From Sulfurospirillum diekertiae (lineage in GTDB: Bacteria; Campylobacterota; Campylobacteria; Campylobacterales; Sulfurospirillaceae): a stretch of 64,000 nt of DNA. The position numbers and the translations under genes were made by a program. Shown here one piece after another: positions 34,860 to 44,707 of the stretch. Position 1 is the stretch's first letter. Each line of letters begins with the position of its first letter. The stretch spans positions 2,306,207-2,370,206 of the forward strand of contig NZ_CP021416.1 of assembly GCF_002162315.1 (NCBI RefSeq), read 5' to 3'. The notes under the pieces were generated by a model. The model had not been told where the DNA came from, searched no databases, and was given only the letters and a program-made list of their open reading frames with translations.

Positions 34860-36032
34860 ATGATCTCACAAAAACAAATCTACGTGATGTCAGCCGTTGC
34901 GGGCATCAATGTAGCGAATATTTACTACAATCAACCCATTTTAAATATCATCGCGCAAGATTTACATGTAAGCGCTTTAGCCGTTGGCAATCTACCCACC
35001 TTTGCGCAAATTGGCTACGGTTTAGGGCTCTTTTTTGTAAGCCCACTAGGTGATAAGATGGATCGAAAGAAGCTTCTTTTGCTTTCGCATTTTTTATTGG
35101 GACTTTCTCTGCTTGGTCTTGCCTTTGTGGAGAATATCTATGTGCTCTATGCACTGAGCCTTTTAGCAGGACTTTTCGCCGTCTCCGCGCAAATCGTCAT
35201 TCCAATGGCGGCAGCGATGAGCGGAAAAGACAAAGGCAAAGTCGTCGGCTCCATCTTTAGCGGTTTGCTCACAGGTATCTTATTGGCTCGAACACTCAGT
35301 GGGTACATCACCGATTGGTTTGGCAACTGGCATGTTATTTTTGCCCTTTCAGCCCTGCTTGTGTTTGGTTGTATGGTGATGGTGGCTAAAACGCTTCCAT
35401 GCATTGAGCCAAACTTCTCTAAAAGTTATGCCTCTTTGCTCTACTCTTCGATCTATCAACTCAAACGCTTTGCGCTTTTACGAAGTAATGCGCTGTTGAT
35501 TACTGTTTTATTTGGTGTTTTTTGCTCTTTTTGGACAACGCTGACATTTAAGCTCTCCCTTGCGCCCTTTAATTTTGACAGCGACATCATCGGTCTTTTT
35601 GGTGTGCTTGCCGTTGCCGGAGCCTTGCTTGCACCTTACATTGGAAAAGTTGCCGATAAAATCAACCCGACGTTCACCAAAATGCTCTCCGTAGGAATGA
35701 TTGTGGTCAGTATTCTCTTGATGAAGTGGTTTGATACAAGCCTAGCCGCATTTATCGTAGCAACGTTACTCCTTGACATCGGCTTTCAAGCGGTGCAAAT
35801 CAATAACTTAGCGCAAATCTACACGCTTGATGAGAGTGCGCACAGCAGAATTAATACTGCCTACATGAGCTCCATGTTTGTCGGTGGTGCGCTTGGAACA
35901 TTTATTGGGGTGTATTGTTGGGAGCATGGTGGTTGGGAGCTTGTCACCGTGCAACTCCTAAGCTTAAGTGTTGTCTCTTTAGCCATTATTATCTACGCTG
36001 CGTTGTCTACAAAACAGAGCAACGCGGCCTAA
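34860..36032 (+). CDS. MFS transporter (DHA1, YnfM/YgaY-like)
   Basis: A 390-residue inner-membrane exporter with 12 predicted helices. IYYNQPILNIIAQDL in helix 1 and GDKMDRKKLLLLS (the MFS loop 2-3 motif A) are typical of the YnfM/YgaY-type group of drug or arabinose exporters. AAGGAA lies 3-8 bases before ATG 34860. A TTTACATGTAAG copy at 34961 is read Leu-His-Val-Ser. Substrate unknown. Probably one transcript, ended by the hairpin at 36069. Confidence 0.83.
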   Translation: MISQKQIYVMSAVAGINVANIYYNQPILNIIAQDLHVSALAVGNLPTFAQIGYGLGLFFVSPLGDKMDRKKLLLLSHFLLGLSLLGLAFVENIYVLYALSLLAGLFAVSAQIVIPMAAAMSGKDKGKVVGSIFSGLLTGILLARTLSGYITDWFGNWHVIFALSALLVFGCMVMVAKTLPCIEPNFSKSYASLLYSSIYQLKRFALLRSNALLITVLFGVFCSFWTTLTFKLSLAPFNFDSDIIGLFGVLAVAGALLAPYIGKVADKINPTFTKMLSVGMIVVSILLMKWFDTSLAAFIVATLLLDIGFQAVQINNLAQIYTLDESAHSRINTAYMSSMFVGGALGTFIGVYCWEHGGWELVTVQLLSLSVVSLAIIIYAALSTKQSNAA

Positions 36033-36068
36033 CCTCTTTTACAGGTAAAACCCTAAATCCTCACGTCT

Positions 36069-36106
36069 CATACCAAAGATTCATGGCTAAGCTGATCTTT
36101 GGTATG
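36069..36106 (+). terminator. Hairpin between the two MFS genes
   Basis: CATACCAAAGAT (36069-36080) and ATCTTTGGTATG (36095-36106) are perfect 12-bp arms with a 14-base loop, followed by ATTCTACTTT. Probably the terminator of the first MFS gene; an operator for the second gene is possible, since ATG 36156 is only 49 bases away. Confidence 0.6.
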
Positions 36107-36155
36107 ATTCTACTTTGTAACACTCATTACACTTTATGATTTTAGGAATACCTTT

Positions 36156-37649
36156 ATGCCTTATACCTATGAAAAAAGGTGGGCAGGTCTTGGCGCACTC
36201 TGCCTTGCCATGTCCATCATTACACTAGACAATACCGTCCTTGATGTCGCCCTCCCCTCCATTTCAACTGATTTAAAAGCGAGTATGAGTGAACTTCAAT
36301 GGATTGTCGATATTTACATTCTTTTTTTTGCTTCTATTTTAATTACGATCGGAGCACTCGGCGATCAATTTGGACGAAAGCGGTTTCTTAAAATTGGTAT
36401 TGTACTTTTTGTGCTCGCCTCTTTGGGTGCAGGACTTTCAACCTCAACGTTAGAACTGATCTTTTTTCGCAGTCTCAGTGGTGTTGGCGCAGCATTCATT
36501 ATGCCCTCCACACTCTCCATTATCACGCATATGTTTACAGACTCCGATGAGCGTATGAAAGCCATTGGACTTTGGTCGATGATCTTTGGGCTCAGTCAAG
36601 GCTTAGGACCACTTATCGGCGGTTTCATCCTTGAGTACACCTCCTGGCATTGGGTCTTTTTTATCAACCTTCCTATTGGCTTGGTCGCCTTCCTTTATGC
36701 TTCGTGGATTTTGCCCGAATCGCATAACAAAAGCGCTAAAGCAGACATACTGGGTATGGTACTGTGCGTGCTGTTTTTATTTGCACTGACGTATGGCATT
36801 ATTGAAGCAGGGGTGAGCAGTTGGAGCGATAGCAGCGTTCGCATCAGCCTTATCATTGGGCTCATCTTTTGCGCTTTTTTTATCCTTTGGGAGAGGCGTT
36901 GTTCTCATGCGATGATTCCCTTTGAGCTGTTTGAAAAGCGTACCTTCACGATTCCCTCTTTTGCGATCGCGCTCATTGTCTTTGGAATGGTGGGTTCTAT
37001 GTTTTTCTTCTCTCAACTCTTTCAAACGGTTGAAGGCTACAGCGCTTTGGAAGCGGGTTTACTGCTCATGCCGATGACATTGGGCGTTGCGGTGGGCTCA
37101 AAGTATGCACCGGATGTTGTCAAAATGTATGGCGCACCGCTCAGCATTGGTGGTGGTATGATCATTTCGGCACTTGGGATGGCGATTTTTGTCTTTACGA
37201 TTGATGTGCATATGCCTCTGTGGGCGATTTTAGGTGGATTTTTAATTCAAGGTTTGGGGATGGGATTTTCCATGCCACCTTCAACCGATTCGATTATGGG
37301 CTCCATTCCCAAAGAAAAAGCGGGGGTGGGAAGTGCGCTCAATGACACGACCATTGAGCTTTCAGCGGCCATGAGCATTGCGATTTTGGGAAGTTACGTT
37401 AACCGCATTTATCTTTTACATGTAAAAGAGATTGATGTAGATTTCACGCTTTTAAAAGCGCTTAAAACTTCGATCCAAGCTGCCCATACAGCCATCGCTT
37501 CGCTCAATGATAATGCGCTTGAAGGCAATCTTCTTCATCTTGTGGATCAAGCCTTTATTGAGGGAGTCCACCACACCATGATATTTGGCTGCCTTATCTC
37601 TGTGATGAGTGGTCTCTTAGCCATTTGGCTCTTGCCCAAAAACACGTAA
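36156..37649 (+). CDS. MFS multidrug transporter, DHA2 family (14 helices)
   Basis: A 497-residue drug:proton antiporter of the EmrB/QacA family. TLDNTVLDVALPSIS in helix 1 (motif D1), LGDQFGRKRFLKIG (motif A) and GPLIGGFILEYTSWHWVFFINLPIG (motif C and the family's WRWiF-like block, here WHWVFF) are diagnostic. The C-terminal extra-cytoplasmic segment before the last helix is long and helical. No EmrA partner is beside it; the leftward RND pump follows in convergent orientation. A TTTACATGTAAA copy at 37415 is read Leu-His-Val-Lys. Confidence 0.85.
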   Translation: MPYTYEKRWAGLGALCLAMSIITLDNTVLDVALPSISTDLKASMSELQWIVDIYILFFASILITIGALGDQFGRKRFLKIGIVLFVLASLGAGLSTSTLELIFFRSLSGVGAAFIMPSTLSIITHMFTDSDERMKAIGLWSMIFGLSQGLGPLIGGFILEYTSWHWVFFINLPIGLVAFLYASWILPESHNKSAKADILGMVLCVLFLFALTYGIIEAGVSSWSDSSVRISLIIGLIFCAFFILWERRCSHAMIPFELFEKRTFTIPSFAIALIVFGMVGSMFFFSQLFQTVEGYSALEAGLLLMPMTLGVAVGSKYAPDVVKMYGAPLSIGGGMIISALGMAIFVFTIDVHMPLWAILGGFLIQGLGMGFSMPPSTDSIMGSIPKEKAGVGSALNDTTIELSAAMSIAILGSYVNRIYLLHVKEIDVDFTLLKALKTSIQAAHTAIASLNDNALEGNLLHLVDQAFIEGVHHTMIFGCLISVMSGLLAIWLLPKNT

Positions 37650-37683
37650 GAGCCAGCGGCGTTTACGTTACATGTAAAAAAGA

Positions 37684-39099
37684 TTATTCGCTTTTTTGGG
37701 CTAAACCACCACCCAAGACTTGGTACAAACTAACACGATTAAGCAGCGCTTCTAATCGCACACCGATCAAATTTTGCTCACTAGCATACATCGAACGCTG
37801 GGATATCAGCGTATTTAAGAACGTATCGATTCCTTTTTGATACCGTGCATCATACGTTGCATAACGCTTTGTGGTTGCTTCAACCAGCGCGTTTTGTGCT
37901 TGGAGCTGGTCGTTGATGGTTACACGTCTGGCAAGGGCTGAATTCACCTCTTTAAACGCCGTTTGAATCGCAAGTTCATAACGTGCAACGTACAGATCGC
38001 GATTTGCTTTGGCATAATCCAACGTTGCATCACGCGATCCTGCATCAAAAAGTGGCAACTTCACATTAGGGATAAATGACCAAATGGTCGATGTTCCACC
38101 ATCAAACAAGCCTCGAAGCGAATTGGAGCCGACGCCTCCTGTGCCTGTTAAAGTAATTGACGGGAAATAGGCCGCACGTGCCACACCAATGTTGGCGTTC
38201 GCAGATTTAAGATTATGCTCTGCTTCTAATATATCGGGACGACTTAAAAGAATTTGTGAAGAGAGTCCCACGGGCACATCCCCTACCCAACCTTCTGCAT
38301 TGGCATCAAGTGTTTGAGGCAGAAGGGAATCGTCTAGCGAAGCTCCGACTAAAAGCTCTAAAGCAGCACGGTCTTGCCCCACTTTGGCAGCATAACTGGC
38401 ACTATCCGCTCTGGCTTGATGCACCACACTCTGCGCTTCATACAACGCCACATTAGAGTCAATACCTCTTTGAATGCGTGCCTCAACAATCACAAGAGAA
38501 CGTTTCGCACTCTCTTCTGTCTTGCGTGCAAGCTGTAATAAACTCTGATCCGATGCAAGGCTGAGCCAAGCGGTTGAAACCTCAGCGATCAGACTAATTC
38601 TAACCGTACGTGCCGCCTCTTCAACCCCTTGGTAACTCTCCCACTGCATATCGGTTTGTGATTTGATTTTTCCAAAAAAATCAAGCTCATAACTGTTAAT
38701 TCCCACGGTGGCAGAAGAGCTCTGCGTGATGGCAGTTTTATTGGTTGGAGAGTTGAGTGTTCTCTCTCTACTACCTGTTGCACTGGCTTCAAGCGTTGGA
38801 AACTCACTGCTTTGAGCAATGCGGTACGTTGCCCGTGCCACTTCTATATTTGCAACCGCCTTACGCAAATCACGACTTTGATCCAACGCTTTTTCAATAA
38901 CCGCCGATAACCTTGGCTCATGAATCAAGGTTTGCCATGGAAGCGCTTGAGCACTCTGAGAAGAAAGTGCATCACTATAACGTAACTGTTCAGGAACAGG
39001 AGCACTTGGTCGTTCATACTCAGGAGCCATAGAGACACATCCTCCTACCAACAAGGGCAATACAACAACGCTGAGTGTGCGTCTGTGAAACCTCATCAT
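37684..39099 (-). CDS. Outer-membrane efflux lipoprotein (OprM/NodT family)
   Basis: The outer-membrane channel of the RND pump encoded just upstream. The 471 residues start with a lipoprotein signal (VVLPLLVGGC) and MAPEYERP, the usual start of NodT-type channels, and contain two repeats of the TolC-like coiled-coil/beta-barrel unit (YELDFFGKIKS and PNVKLPLFDAGSR segments). ATG 39099 has GGAGG six bases upstream and starts one base after the stop codon of the permease gene. It corresponds to CmeC in Campylobacter. Last gene of the three-gene operon. Confidence 0.88.
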   Translation of the reverse strand: MMRFHRRTLSVVVLPLLVGGCVSMAPEYERPSAPVPEQLRYSDALSSQSAQALPWQTLIHEPRLSAVIEKALDQSRDLRKAVANIEVARATYRIAQSSEFPTLEASATGSRERTLNSPTNKTAITQSSSATVGINSYELDFFGKIKSQTDMQWESYQGVEEAARTVRISLIAEVSTAWLSLASDQSLLQLARKTEESAKRSLVIVEARIQRGIDSNVALYEAQSVVHQARADSASYAAKVGQDRAALELLVGASLDDSLLPQTLDANAEGWVGDVPVGLSSQILLSRPDILEAEHNLKSANANIGVARAAYFPSITLTGTGGVGSNSLRGLFDGGTSTIWSFIPNVKLPLFDAGSRDATLDYAKANRDLYVARYELAIQTAFKEVNSALARRVTINDQLQAQNALVEATTKRYATYDARYQKGIDTFLNTLISQRSMYASEQNLIGVRLEALLNRVSLYQVLGGGLAQKSE

Positions 39100-39100
39100 T

Positions 39101-42100
39101 TTATACCTCCCCAACCATGGTTGCATGGTGACTTCGTTTCGGAAAAAATCCCCGAACTAACACAAAAAAGAGTGGCACTAAAAAGATGGCCAAGAAGGTC
39201 GCACTCAGTGTCCCACCTATAATCCCCGTACCAATCGAAATACGGCTATTGGCACCGGCTCCACTTGAGAGTGCGAGAGGAAGAACTCCAGCGATAAACG
39301 CAAGCGACGTCATCAAGATGGGGCGAAGTCTTAGTTTTGCACCCTCCACAGCAGCCTCCACAAGCGTGCTTCCCCGATTGTACGCAGCCTCCGCAAACTC
39401 AACAATCAAAATGGCATTTTTAGAGGAGAGACCGATAGTCGTTAAAAGCGCAACTTGGAAATAGACATCGTTTTCCAAGCCTCGAAGGGATGCCGCAAGG
39501 ACAGAACCAAAGATGCCCAAAGGAATGACAAGCAATACTGAAAACGGTACTGCCCAACTCTCATAAAGAGCGGCCAAACATAAAAAGACAACTAAAATAG
39601 AGATGGTATATAATTTAACCGTTTGCCCACTGGATAAACGCTCTTGATACGAGAGTCCACTCCACGCAAAGCTTGTGCCTGTTGGCAGAGACGCTTGTAA
39701 AGCTTCCATTTTATCCATCGCAACCCCAGAGCTAATTCCAGAAGCGGCAGAGCCTTGAATCTCATACGATGCTAACCCATTATGACGTGTCAAACTTTGC
39801 GCACCATAGCTCCAACTTGTTGTTGCAAAAGCAGAAAAAGGCGTCATCACACTACTACTGCTTTTCACATACCACTGATCTAAATCTTCTGGCTTGGAGC
39901 GAAAAGGTGCATCGCCTTGCAAATACACTTTTTTAATCCGCCCACGATCCACAAAATCATTCACATAAGCACCCGCCCACGCATAATTGAGCATACTATC
40001 AATGTCTGTTAGAGAAAGACCTAGCGCTACAGCCTTGGCTTCATCAATGTTTACATGTAATTGGGGTGTATCTTCCATGCTACCTAGACGAACAGCGCTA
40101 AAGAGAGAATCTTGGCGCACATTTTCTAACAACATATCTCTTAATGATTTTAGTTTTTCACGATCAATATTGCTGAGCGCTTGAAGCTGAAAATCAAAGC
40201 CACTGCTTTGTCCTAACCCTTCAATAGCAGGAGGATTAAGTGAAAAAATTTGAGCATCCCTTATGCGCGCGAGCTTCATGGTAGCACGATCTGAAATGGT
40301 GTCAGATCTATTTTCAATCCCTTTGCGCTCATCCCAATCTTTGAGTGCGACAAATGCCATACCTGCATTTTGACCACTTCCACTAAAACTAAACCCTGAG
40401 ATGGTAAAAATCGCTTCGGTATTATTTCCCTCTTCATTTAAAAAGTAATGTTCAATTTCACGAGCAACGGCATCACTGCGTTTAAACGAAGCCCCCTCAG
40501 GCAAGCTAAACTGAACCATACTTTCGCCTTGATCCTCACTGGGTAAAAAGCCTGTCGGTAAACGCACCAACAAAAGTGCCATGATTGAAGCGATAATGGC
40601 ATACATCAGCATCCATCGCAGTGGGGTAGCAATGACAGAACTCACATGACCTTTGTAACGCTCAATCAACCTATCAAAAGTTTTATTGAACCACCCAAAA
40701 AAACCATGGCTCATTATTTCTTCATGCGGTTTGAGCAATGAAGCGCAGAGTGCTGGCGTTAAGGTGAGCGCCACAATAACGGAGAGGATCATGGAAGAGA
40801 CAATCGTAATGGAAAATTGACGGTAAATAACCCCCGTTGAACCTCCAAAAAAGGCCATCGGCAAGAAAACAGCCGAAAGAACCGTGGCAATACCAATTAA
40901 TGCACTGGTAATCTCTTTCATCGACTTTTCTGTCGCTTCCACCGCGGAGAGCTTCTCTTCACGCATAATACGCTCAACATTTTCCACCACAACAATCGCA
41001 TCATCCACCAAAAGACCGATGGAGAGCACCATGCCAAACATGGTAAGGGTATTGATGGAATAACCAAAAATAGCTAAAACCCCAAAAGTTCCTAAAAGAA
41101 CAACCGGAACAGCAATGGCAGGAATGAGGGTTGCACGCCAGTTTTGCAAAAAGACAAACATAACTACAATAACCAGTAAAATCGCCTCAAAAAGTGTTTT
41201 AACCACCTCTTCGATGGAGATTCGAATAAACTTGGTACTATCCAGAGGATAGGCTATCTTATACCCTGTTGGCATCAAAGGTTCAAGTTTTGCGATGCCC
41301 TCTTTAACACGACTTGCTGTAGAAAGTGCATTTGCGCCAGGGGCTAGCATCACCGCAAGTCCAGAGGCTGGATGACCATTGAGCCGTGTTACATTGTCAT
41401 AACTCTCGCTGCCGAGCTCTACGCGTGCAACATCACTTAAACGAACAATAGCTCCCGTTGCATCACTTTTAACAATGATATTGGCAAACTCTTCCGCTGT
41501 TTGCAATTGTGATTTAGCCGTTACTGTGGCATTGAGCTGTTGCTCAGAAGAGCTCGGCAAAGCACCAATACTACCCGCAGACACCTGCACATTTTGCGCC
41601 ATAATAGCGTTGCTCACATCGGAAGGCATTAAACTGTAAGAAGCTAGTTTATTGGGGTCTAACCAGATGCGCATCGCATACTGACCACCAAAGACTTGTA
41701 CCGTACCCACACCTTCAAGGCGTGCAATCGGGTCTTGCAGGTTACTAAGCAAATAATCAGAAATATCATCAGACATTTTCGTATCAGAAGTATCAAAAAG
41801 AGCAACAATCATCAAAAAGTCATTTTGTGCTTTGCTGACACGTACACCCTCATTTTGAACCGACTTGGGAAGACGCGTGGTAACTTGGGCTACCTTATTT
41901 TGTACTTGCATTTGTGCAGTGTCAGCATTGGTGCCTTTTTGAAAGGTTACTTCAATTTGAGCAGAACCTGAAGAACTACTGCTAGAGGAAAAGTATAAAA
42001 GACCATCCAACCCTGTAAGCTGTTGCTCAATAATCTGCACAACGCTATTCTCAACGGTTTGAGCAGAAGCACCCGTATAAGTCGTCTCAATACGAATTGT

Positions 42101-42226
42101 AGGTGGTGCAACATCGGGATATTGGGCAACAGGAAGGGAAAAAATGGAACCAACACCTGCTAACATAATGACAATCGAGATAACCCATGCAAAAATGGGT
42201 CTATGGATAAAAAAGTGTGCGATCAT
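39101..42226 (-). CDS. RND multidrug efflux permease (AcrB/CmeB type, HAE1)
   Basis: The inner-membrane pump, 1041 residues, length typical for the HAE1 family. Twelve membrane helices with large periplasmic loops after helices 1 and 7. Seen: the N-terminal FFIHRPIFAWVISI, the helix-4 proton relay aspartates in GLLVDDAIVVVENVER, and the GMVLSIG motif. It overlaps the adaptor gene by 4 bases. It exports drugs, bile salts or solvents through a tripartite channel; the natural substrate is unknown. A TTACATGTAA copy at 40051 is read Leu-His-Val-Asn. Confidence 0.93.
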   Translation of the reverse strand: MIAHFFIHRPIFAWVISIVIMLAGVGSIFSLPVAQYPDVAPPTIRIETTYTGASAQTVENSVVQIIEQQLTGLDGLLYFSSSSSSSGSAQIEVTFQKGTNADTAQMQVQNKVAQVTTRLPKSVQNEGVRVSKAQNDFLMIVALFDTSDTKMSDDISDYLLSNLQDPIARLEGVGTVQVFGGQYAMRIWLDPNKLASYSLMPSDVSNAIMAQNVQVSAGSIGALPSSSEQQLNATVTAKSQLQTAEEFANIIVKSDATGAIVRLSDVARVELGSESYDNVTRLNGHPASGLAVMLAPGANALSTASRVKEGIAKLEPLMPTGYKIAYPLDSTKFIRISIEEVVKTLFEAILLVIVVMFVFLQNWRATLIPAIAVPVVLLGTFGVLAIFGYSINTLTMFGMVLSIGLLVDDAIVVVENVERIMREEKLSAVEATEKSMKEITSALIGIATVLSAVFLPMAFFGGSTGVIYRQFSITIVSSMILSVIVALTLTPALCASLLKPHEEIMSHGFFGWFNKTFDRLIERYKGHVSSVIATPLRWMLMYAIIASIMALLLVRLPTGFLPSEDQGESMVQFSLPEGASFKRSDAVAREIEHYFLNEEGNNTEAIFTISGFSFSGSGQNAGMAFVALKDWDERKGIENRSDTISDRATMKLARIRDAQIFSLNPPAIEGLGQSSGFDFQLQALSNIDREKLKSLRDMLLENVRQDSLFSAVRLGSMEDTPQLHVNIDEAKAVALGLSLTDIDSMLNYAWAGAYVNDFVDRGRIKKVYLQGDAPFRSKPEDLDQWYVKSSSSVMTPFSAFATTSWSYGAQSLTRHNGLASYEIQGSAASGISSGVAMDKMEALQASLPTGTSFAWSGLSYQERLSSGQTVKLYTISILVVFLCLAALYESWAVPFSVLLVIPLGIFGSVLAASLRGLENDVYFQVALLTTIGLSSKNAILIVEFAEAAYNRGSTLVEAAVEGAKLRLRPILMTSLAFIAGVLPLALSSGAGANSRISIGTGIIGGTLSATFLAIFLVPLFFVLVRGFFPKRSHHATMVGEV

Positions 42227-43362
42227 TGCGCTTTACCTAACGTTGTTGTGACATCCACAATTTTGACACTATCGCCTGTTTGAACTTTACTAGAGCCTTC
42301 AACAATCACATGATCACCCGCACTCAATCCACTATGAACCAACCACATATCACCTATAGCACGCTCTGTTTTTAACTCGCGCGTTTCAACTTTATTCTCA
42401 GCTGTTACAACTAGCGCTGTTGCATTCCCTTTAGGGTCACGTTGAACCCCTTGCTGTGGAACCAAAAGGGCACCTTCATTGATTGCTTCATCTAATAAAG
42501 CACGGACATACATCCCTGGAAGCAATACACCATCAGGATTGGGAAACGTTGCACGAAGCGTGACTGAGCCAGTACTTTCATCTACCGCAACTTCTTGAAA
42601 TTGAAGCGTGCCATTGTGGGCATAACGTGAGCCATCTTCAAGGTTCAATGCCACGGTTGTGCCACCTTTTTTCAAACCCTGTTGCGTTAAAAGAGCTCTG
42701 AGTTTTAAAAGCTGCGTACTGGATTGGGTGAGATCGAGATAGATCGGATCAAGGGTACGAATCGTAGCAAGTGCTGTTGTTTGGCTCGCACTTACAAGGG
42801 CGCCCACACTCACACTCGAAGTTCCAATACGCCCACTAATCGGTGCTTTGATCTTCGTGTATTCAAGATTAATGCGCGCACTTTGCAGTGCTGCTGTTTT
42901 TTCTTCCACATTTGCCACAGCTTGTAAATAAGCTGCTTTGGCATCTTCAACTTCTTGTTTAGAGACACCCTCCATTTTGACAAGGTCAGCATAACGTTCA
43001 CTTTTTAGCCGTGATGATTCAAGCGTTGCTTCCGCGTTTTTCAGGGCAGCTTTCGCTTCGTCAAATGCCGCTTGATAACTGGAAGGATCAATTTGATAGA
43101 GCACAGCATCTTTTTTCACCAAAGAACCCTCTTCAAACAGTCGTGCTTGAATAATACCGCCCACTTGAGGGCGAATTTCAGAACTCAGTGTCGCTTTGGT
43201 ACGACCAGGAAGTTCACGCGTAAGGGTTACATGTTGCGCACTTAGGGTGTACGTGCCTACTTCTACTTGCGGTTTAGGTCTGTTTTGTGTCTCATCTTTG
43301 GAACATCCAAGCCAAAGAAGAGGGAGTGTTATTAAAAATGATTGAAGTATTTTCACGATCAT
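42223..43362 (-). CDS. RND efflux periplasmic adaptor (AcrA/CmeA type)
   Basis: The membrane-fusion protein that bridges permease and outer-membrane channel. The 379 residues begin with a lipoprotein signal (LPLLWLGC), then barrel-sandwich (lipoyl-like) halves around GGIIQARLFEEGSLVKKDAVLYQIDP and IKAPISGRIG, an alpha-helical hairpin between them and C-terminal beta-barrel and MP domains. First gene of the pump operon, AAGGAA before ATG 43362. No repressor gene is adjacent. Confidence 0.9.
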   Translation of the reverse strand: MIVKILQSFLITLPLLWLGCSKDETQNRPKPQVEVGTYTLSAQHVTLTRELPGRTKATLSSEIRPQVGGIIQARLFEEGSLVKKDAVLYQIDPSSYQAAFDEAKAALKNAEATLESSRLKSERYADLVKMEGVSKQEVEDAKAAYLQAVANVEEKTAALQSARINLEYTKIKAPISGRIGTSSVSVGALVSASQTTALATIRTLDPIYLDLTQSSTQLLKLRALLTQQGLKKGGTTVALNLEDGSRYAHNGTLQFQEVAVDESTGSVTLRATFPNPDGVLLPGMYVRALLDEAINEGALLVPQQGVQRDPKGNATALVVTAENKVETRELKTERAIGDMWLVHSGLSAGDHVIVEGSSKVQTGDSVKIVDVTTTLGKAQ

Positions 43363-43475
43363 GCAAATTCCTTATAAATGATAAGCTCCATTCTACCGTT
43401 TTTATGTTAATCAATCTTGCTCAAATCCTCTCAAAGCATGCTAAAATACCCTCAAAAAAGTTATGAGGAATATTC

Positions 43476-43904
43476 GTGTTGATAGAATGGAGTGAAAAAT
43501 TTAGCCTGCATCATGAACTCTTAGATCAACAGCATCAAGAACTTTTCGATCTGGCGAACACCGTGCAAAGACTCGATCCCGATAGTGCCGATAAGGCAGA
43601 ACTTTCAAAGCTTTTTAAAGAATTTTTTGACTATATGGCAAAACATTTTAAAGAAGAAGAAGCATATATGCAAAGCCTTGATTATCCTCTTTTGGGACAA
43701 CATAAGAAATTCCATGAGAGTATTATTTTTGGGATGACAAAAATTCTCAAAGAAAAAAAAGGAATCGTAGAACTTCAAAAAAGTATGAAAATGATTGCTC
43801 AAAAATGGCTTGTAGAACATATTTTGGAAAATGATCTTAAAATTGAGAAGTGGCGCAAAAGCATCACCGTCGACGAAGATGATTTTCAAGCGCCTCTTTC
43901 ATAA
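43476..43904 (+). CDS. Bacteriohemerythrin
   Basis: A 142-residue four-helix protein with a di-iron site that binds O2, used for oxygen delivery or sensing in microaerophiles. The ligands are in order: His in SLHHELLDQQHQELF (HxxxxD/ HQxLF), H and E in AKHFKEEEAYM, H and H in GQHKKFHESI, and H with D in LVEHILENDLKIEKW. The start is a GTG at 43476 with GAGGAA upstream. Its stop codon lies in the perfect 30-bp palindrome it shares with the convergent rhodanese gene. Confidence 0.88.
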   Translation: MLIEWSEKFSLHHELLDQQHQELFDLANTVQRLDPDSADKAELSKLFKEFFDYMAKHFKEEEAYMQSLDYPLLGQHKKFHESIIFGMTKILKEKKGIVELQKSMKMIAQKWLVEHILENDLKIEKWRKSITVDEDDFQAPLS

Positions 43905-43927
43905 GCTTTACATGTAAAGCTTATGAA
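43898..43927. terminator. Perfect 30-bp palindrome containing both convergent stop codons
   Basis: The segment is its own reverse complement, centred on a TTACATGTAA core at 43908-43917 with arms TTCATAAGC and GCTTATGAA. The hemerythrin stop (43902-43904) and the rhodanese stop (43921-43923) are both in it. A likely bidirectional terminator, without long T-runs. Confidence 0.65.
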
Positions 43928-44613
43928 TGTGGTTTAACAACACTTAGACCAAACAGCAACCAATCTTGCAAACCGCCTCGGTACCACAACAATTTTTCCT
44001 TAGGATAACCCAGTTTGAGCAGTTGTGTCATTGCTAAACCAGACTGTGCGCACCACGGACCATTGCAGAACAAAAGTGCTGTTTTTGCATGTGTGAAATC
44101 ATACTTTTCACCCACTTTTTTAAACCCTAATAGTTTTTGAATCCGATCAAAATCTTCGGGAATAGAAGCATCATACTCGATCTCATCAAAAGGGATATTT
44201 ACACTACCCGGTATGGTCATCTGTTCATACCAATCACGTTTACGCGCATCGACTAAAATATAAGCATTGGGAGAGACATTGACTTTGTTTTTAATAAAAT
44301 CCAATACCTCAAGCTCACCCACCGTCATGATACCTGGGGCAAAGATCATCGGCTGAATTTTACCAACAGTGGTTACAAAACTTTTCTGACACTCCGCGGG
44401 TACATCTTTACCTGCATAGTTCCCGCTAAAAACAGCTTCTGTGTTAATTCCAACGCTGTTGCATGATGGAGAAATAGTACGCTCAATCAAAACTTCTTTC
44501 GTACTGCCATCACTCATCACATGTGTTGTTTGAACACCCGTATATTGCAACGTTGAAAGATTTTCAGCCAAAAGGGCGCCTACCCAAAAAGATAATACAA
44601 GAATAAAACGCAT
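43921..44613 (-). CDS. Periplasmic rhodanese-domain protein
   Basis: A 230-residue exported protein: signal peptide (FILVLSFWVGALLAE), then a C-terminal rhodanese domain with ILVDARKRDWYEQMTIPGSVNIP and the active-site loop LLFCNGPWCAQS. The loop has two cysteines, CNGPWC, spaced like a thioredoxin motif, where typical rhodaneses have one. It may handle sulfane sulfur in the periplasm, in keeping with the Sqr-like gene elsewhere in the window (inference). ATG 44613 has AAGGAGC upstream. Confidence 0.8.
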   Translation of the reverse strand: MRFILVLSFWVGALLAENLSTLQYTGVQTTHVMSDGSTKEVLIERTISPSCNSVGINTEAVFSGNYAGKDVPAECQKSFVTTVGKIQPMIFAPGIMTVGELEVLDFIKNKVNVSPNAYILVDARKRDWYEQMTIPGSVNIPFDEIEYDASIPEDFDRIQKLLGFKKVGEKYDFTHAKTALLFCNGPWCAQSGLAMTQLLKLGYPKEKLLWYRGGLQDWLLFGLSVVKPHS

Positions 44614-44707
44614 CAATTGCTCCTTGGAGTAAATTCGCTTATGTTAACCCATCTAAAATTTAAAAGAGAGAAAGAAAATATGTTATACTTTTTTCCAAAG
44701 GATACCT

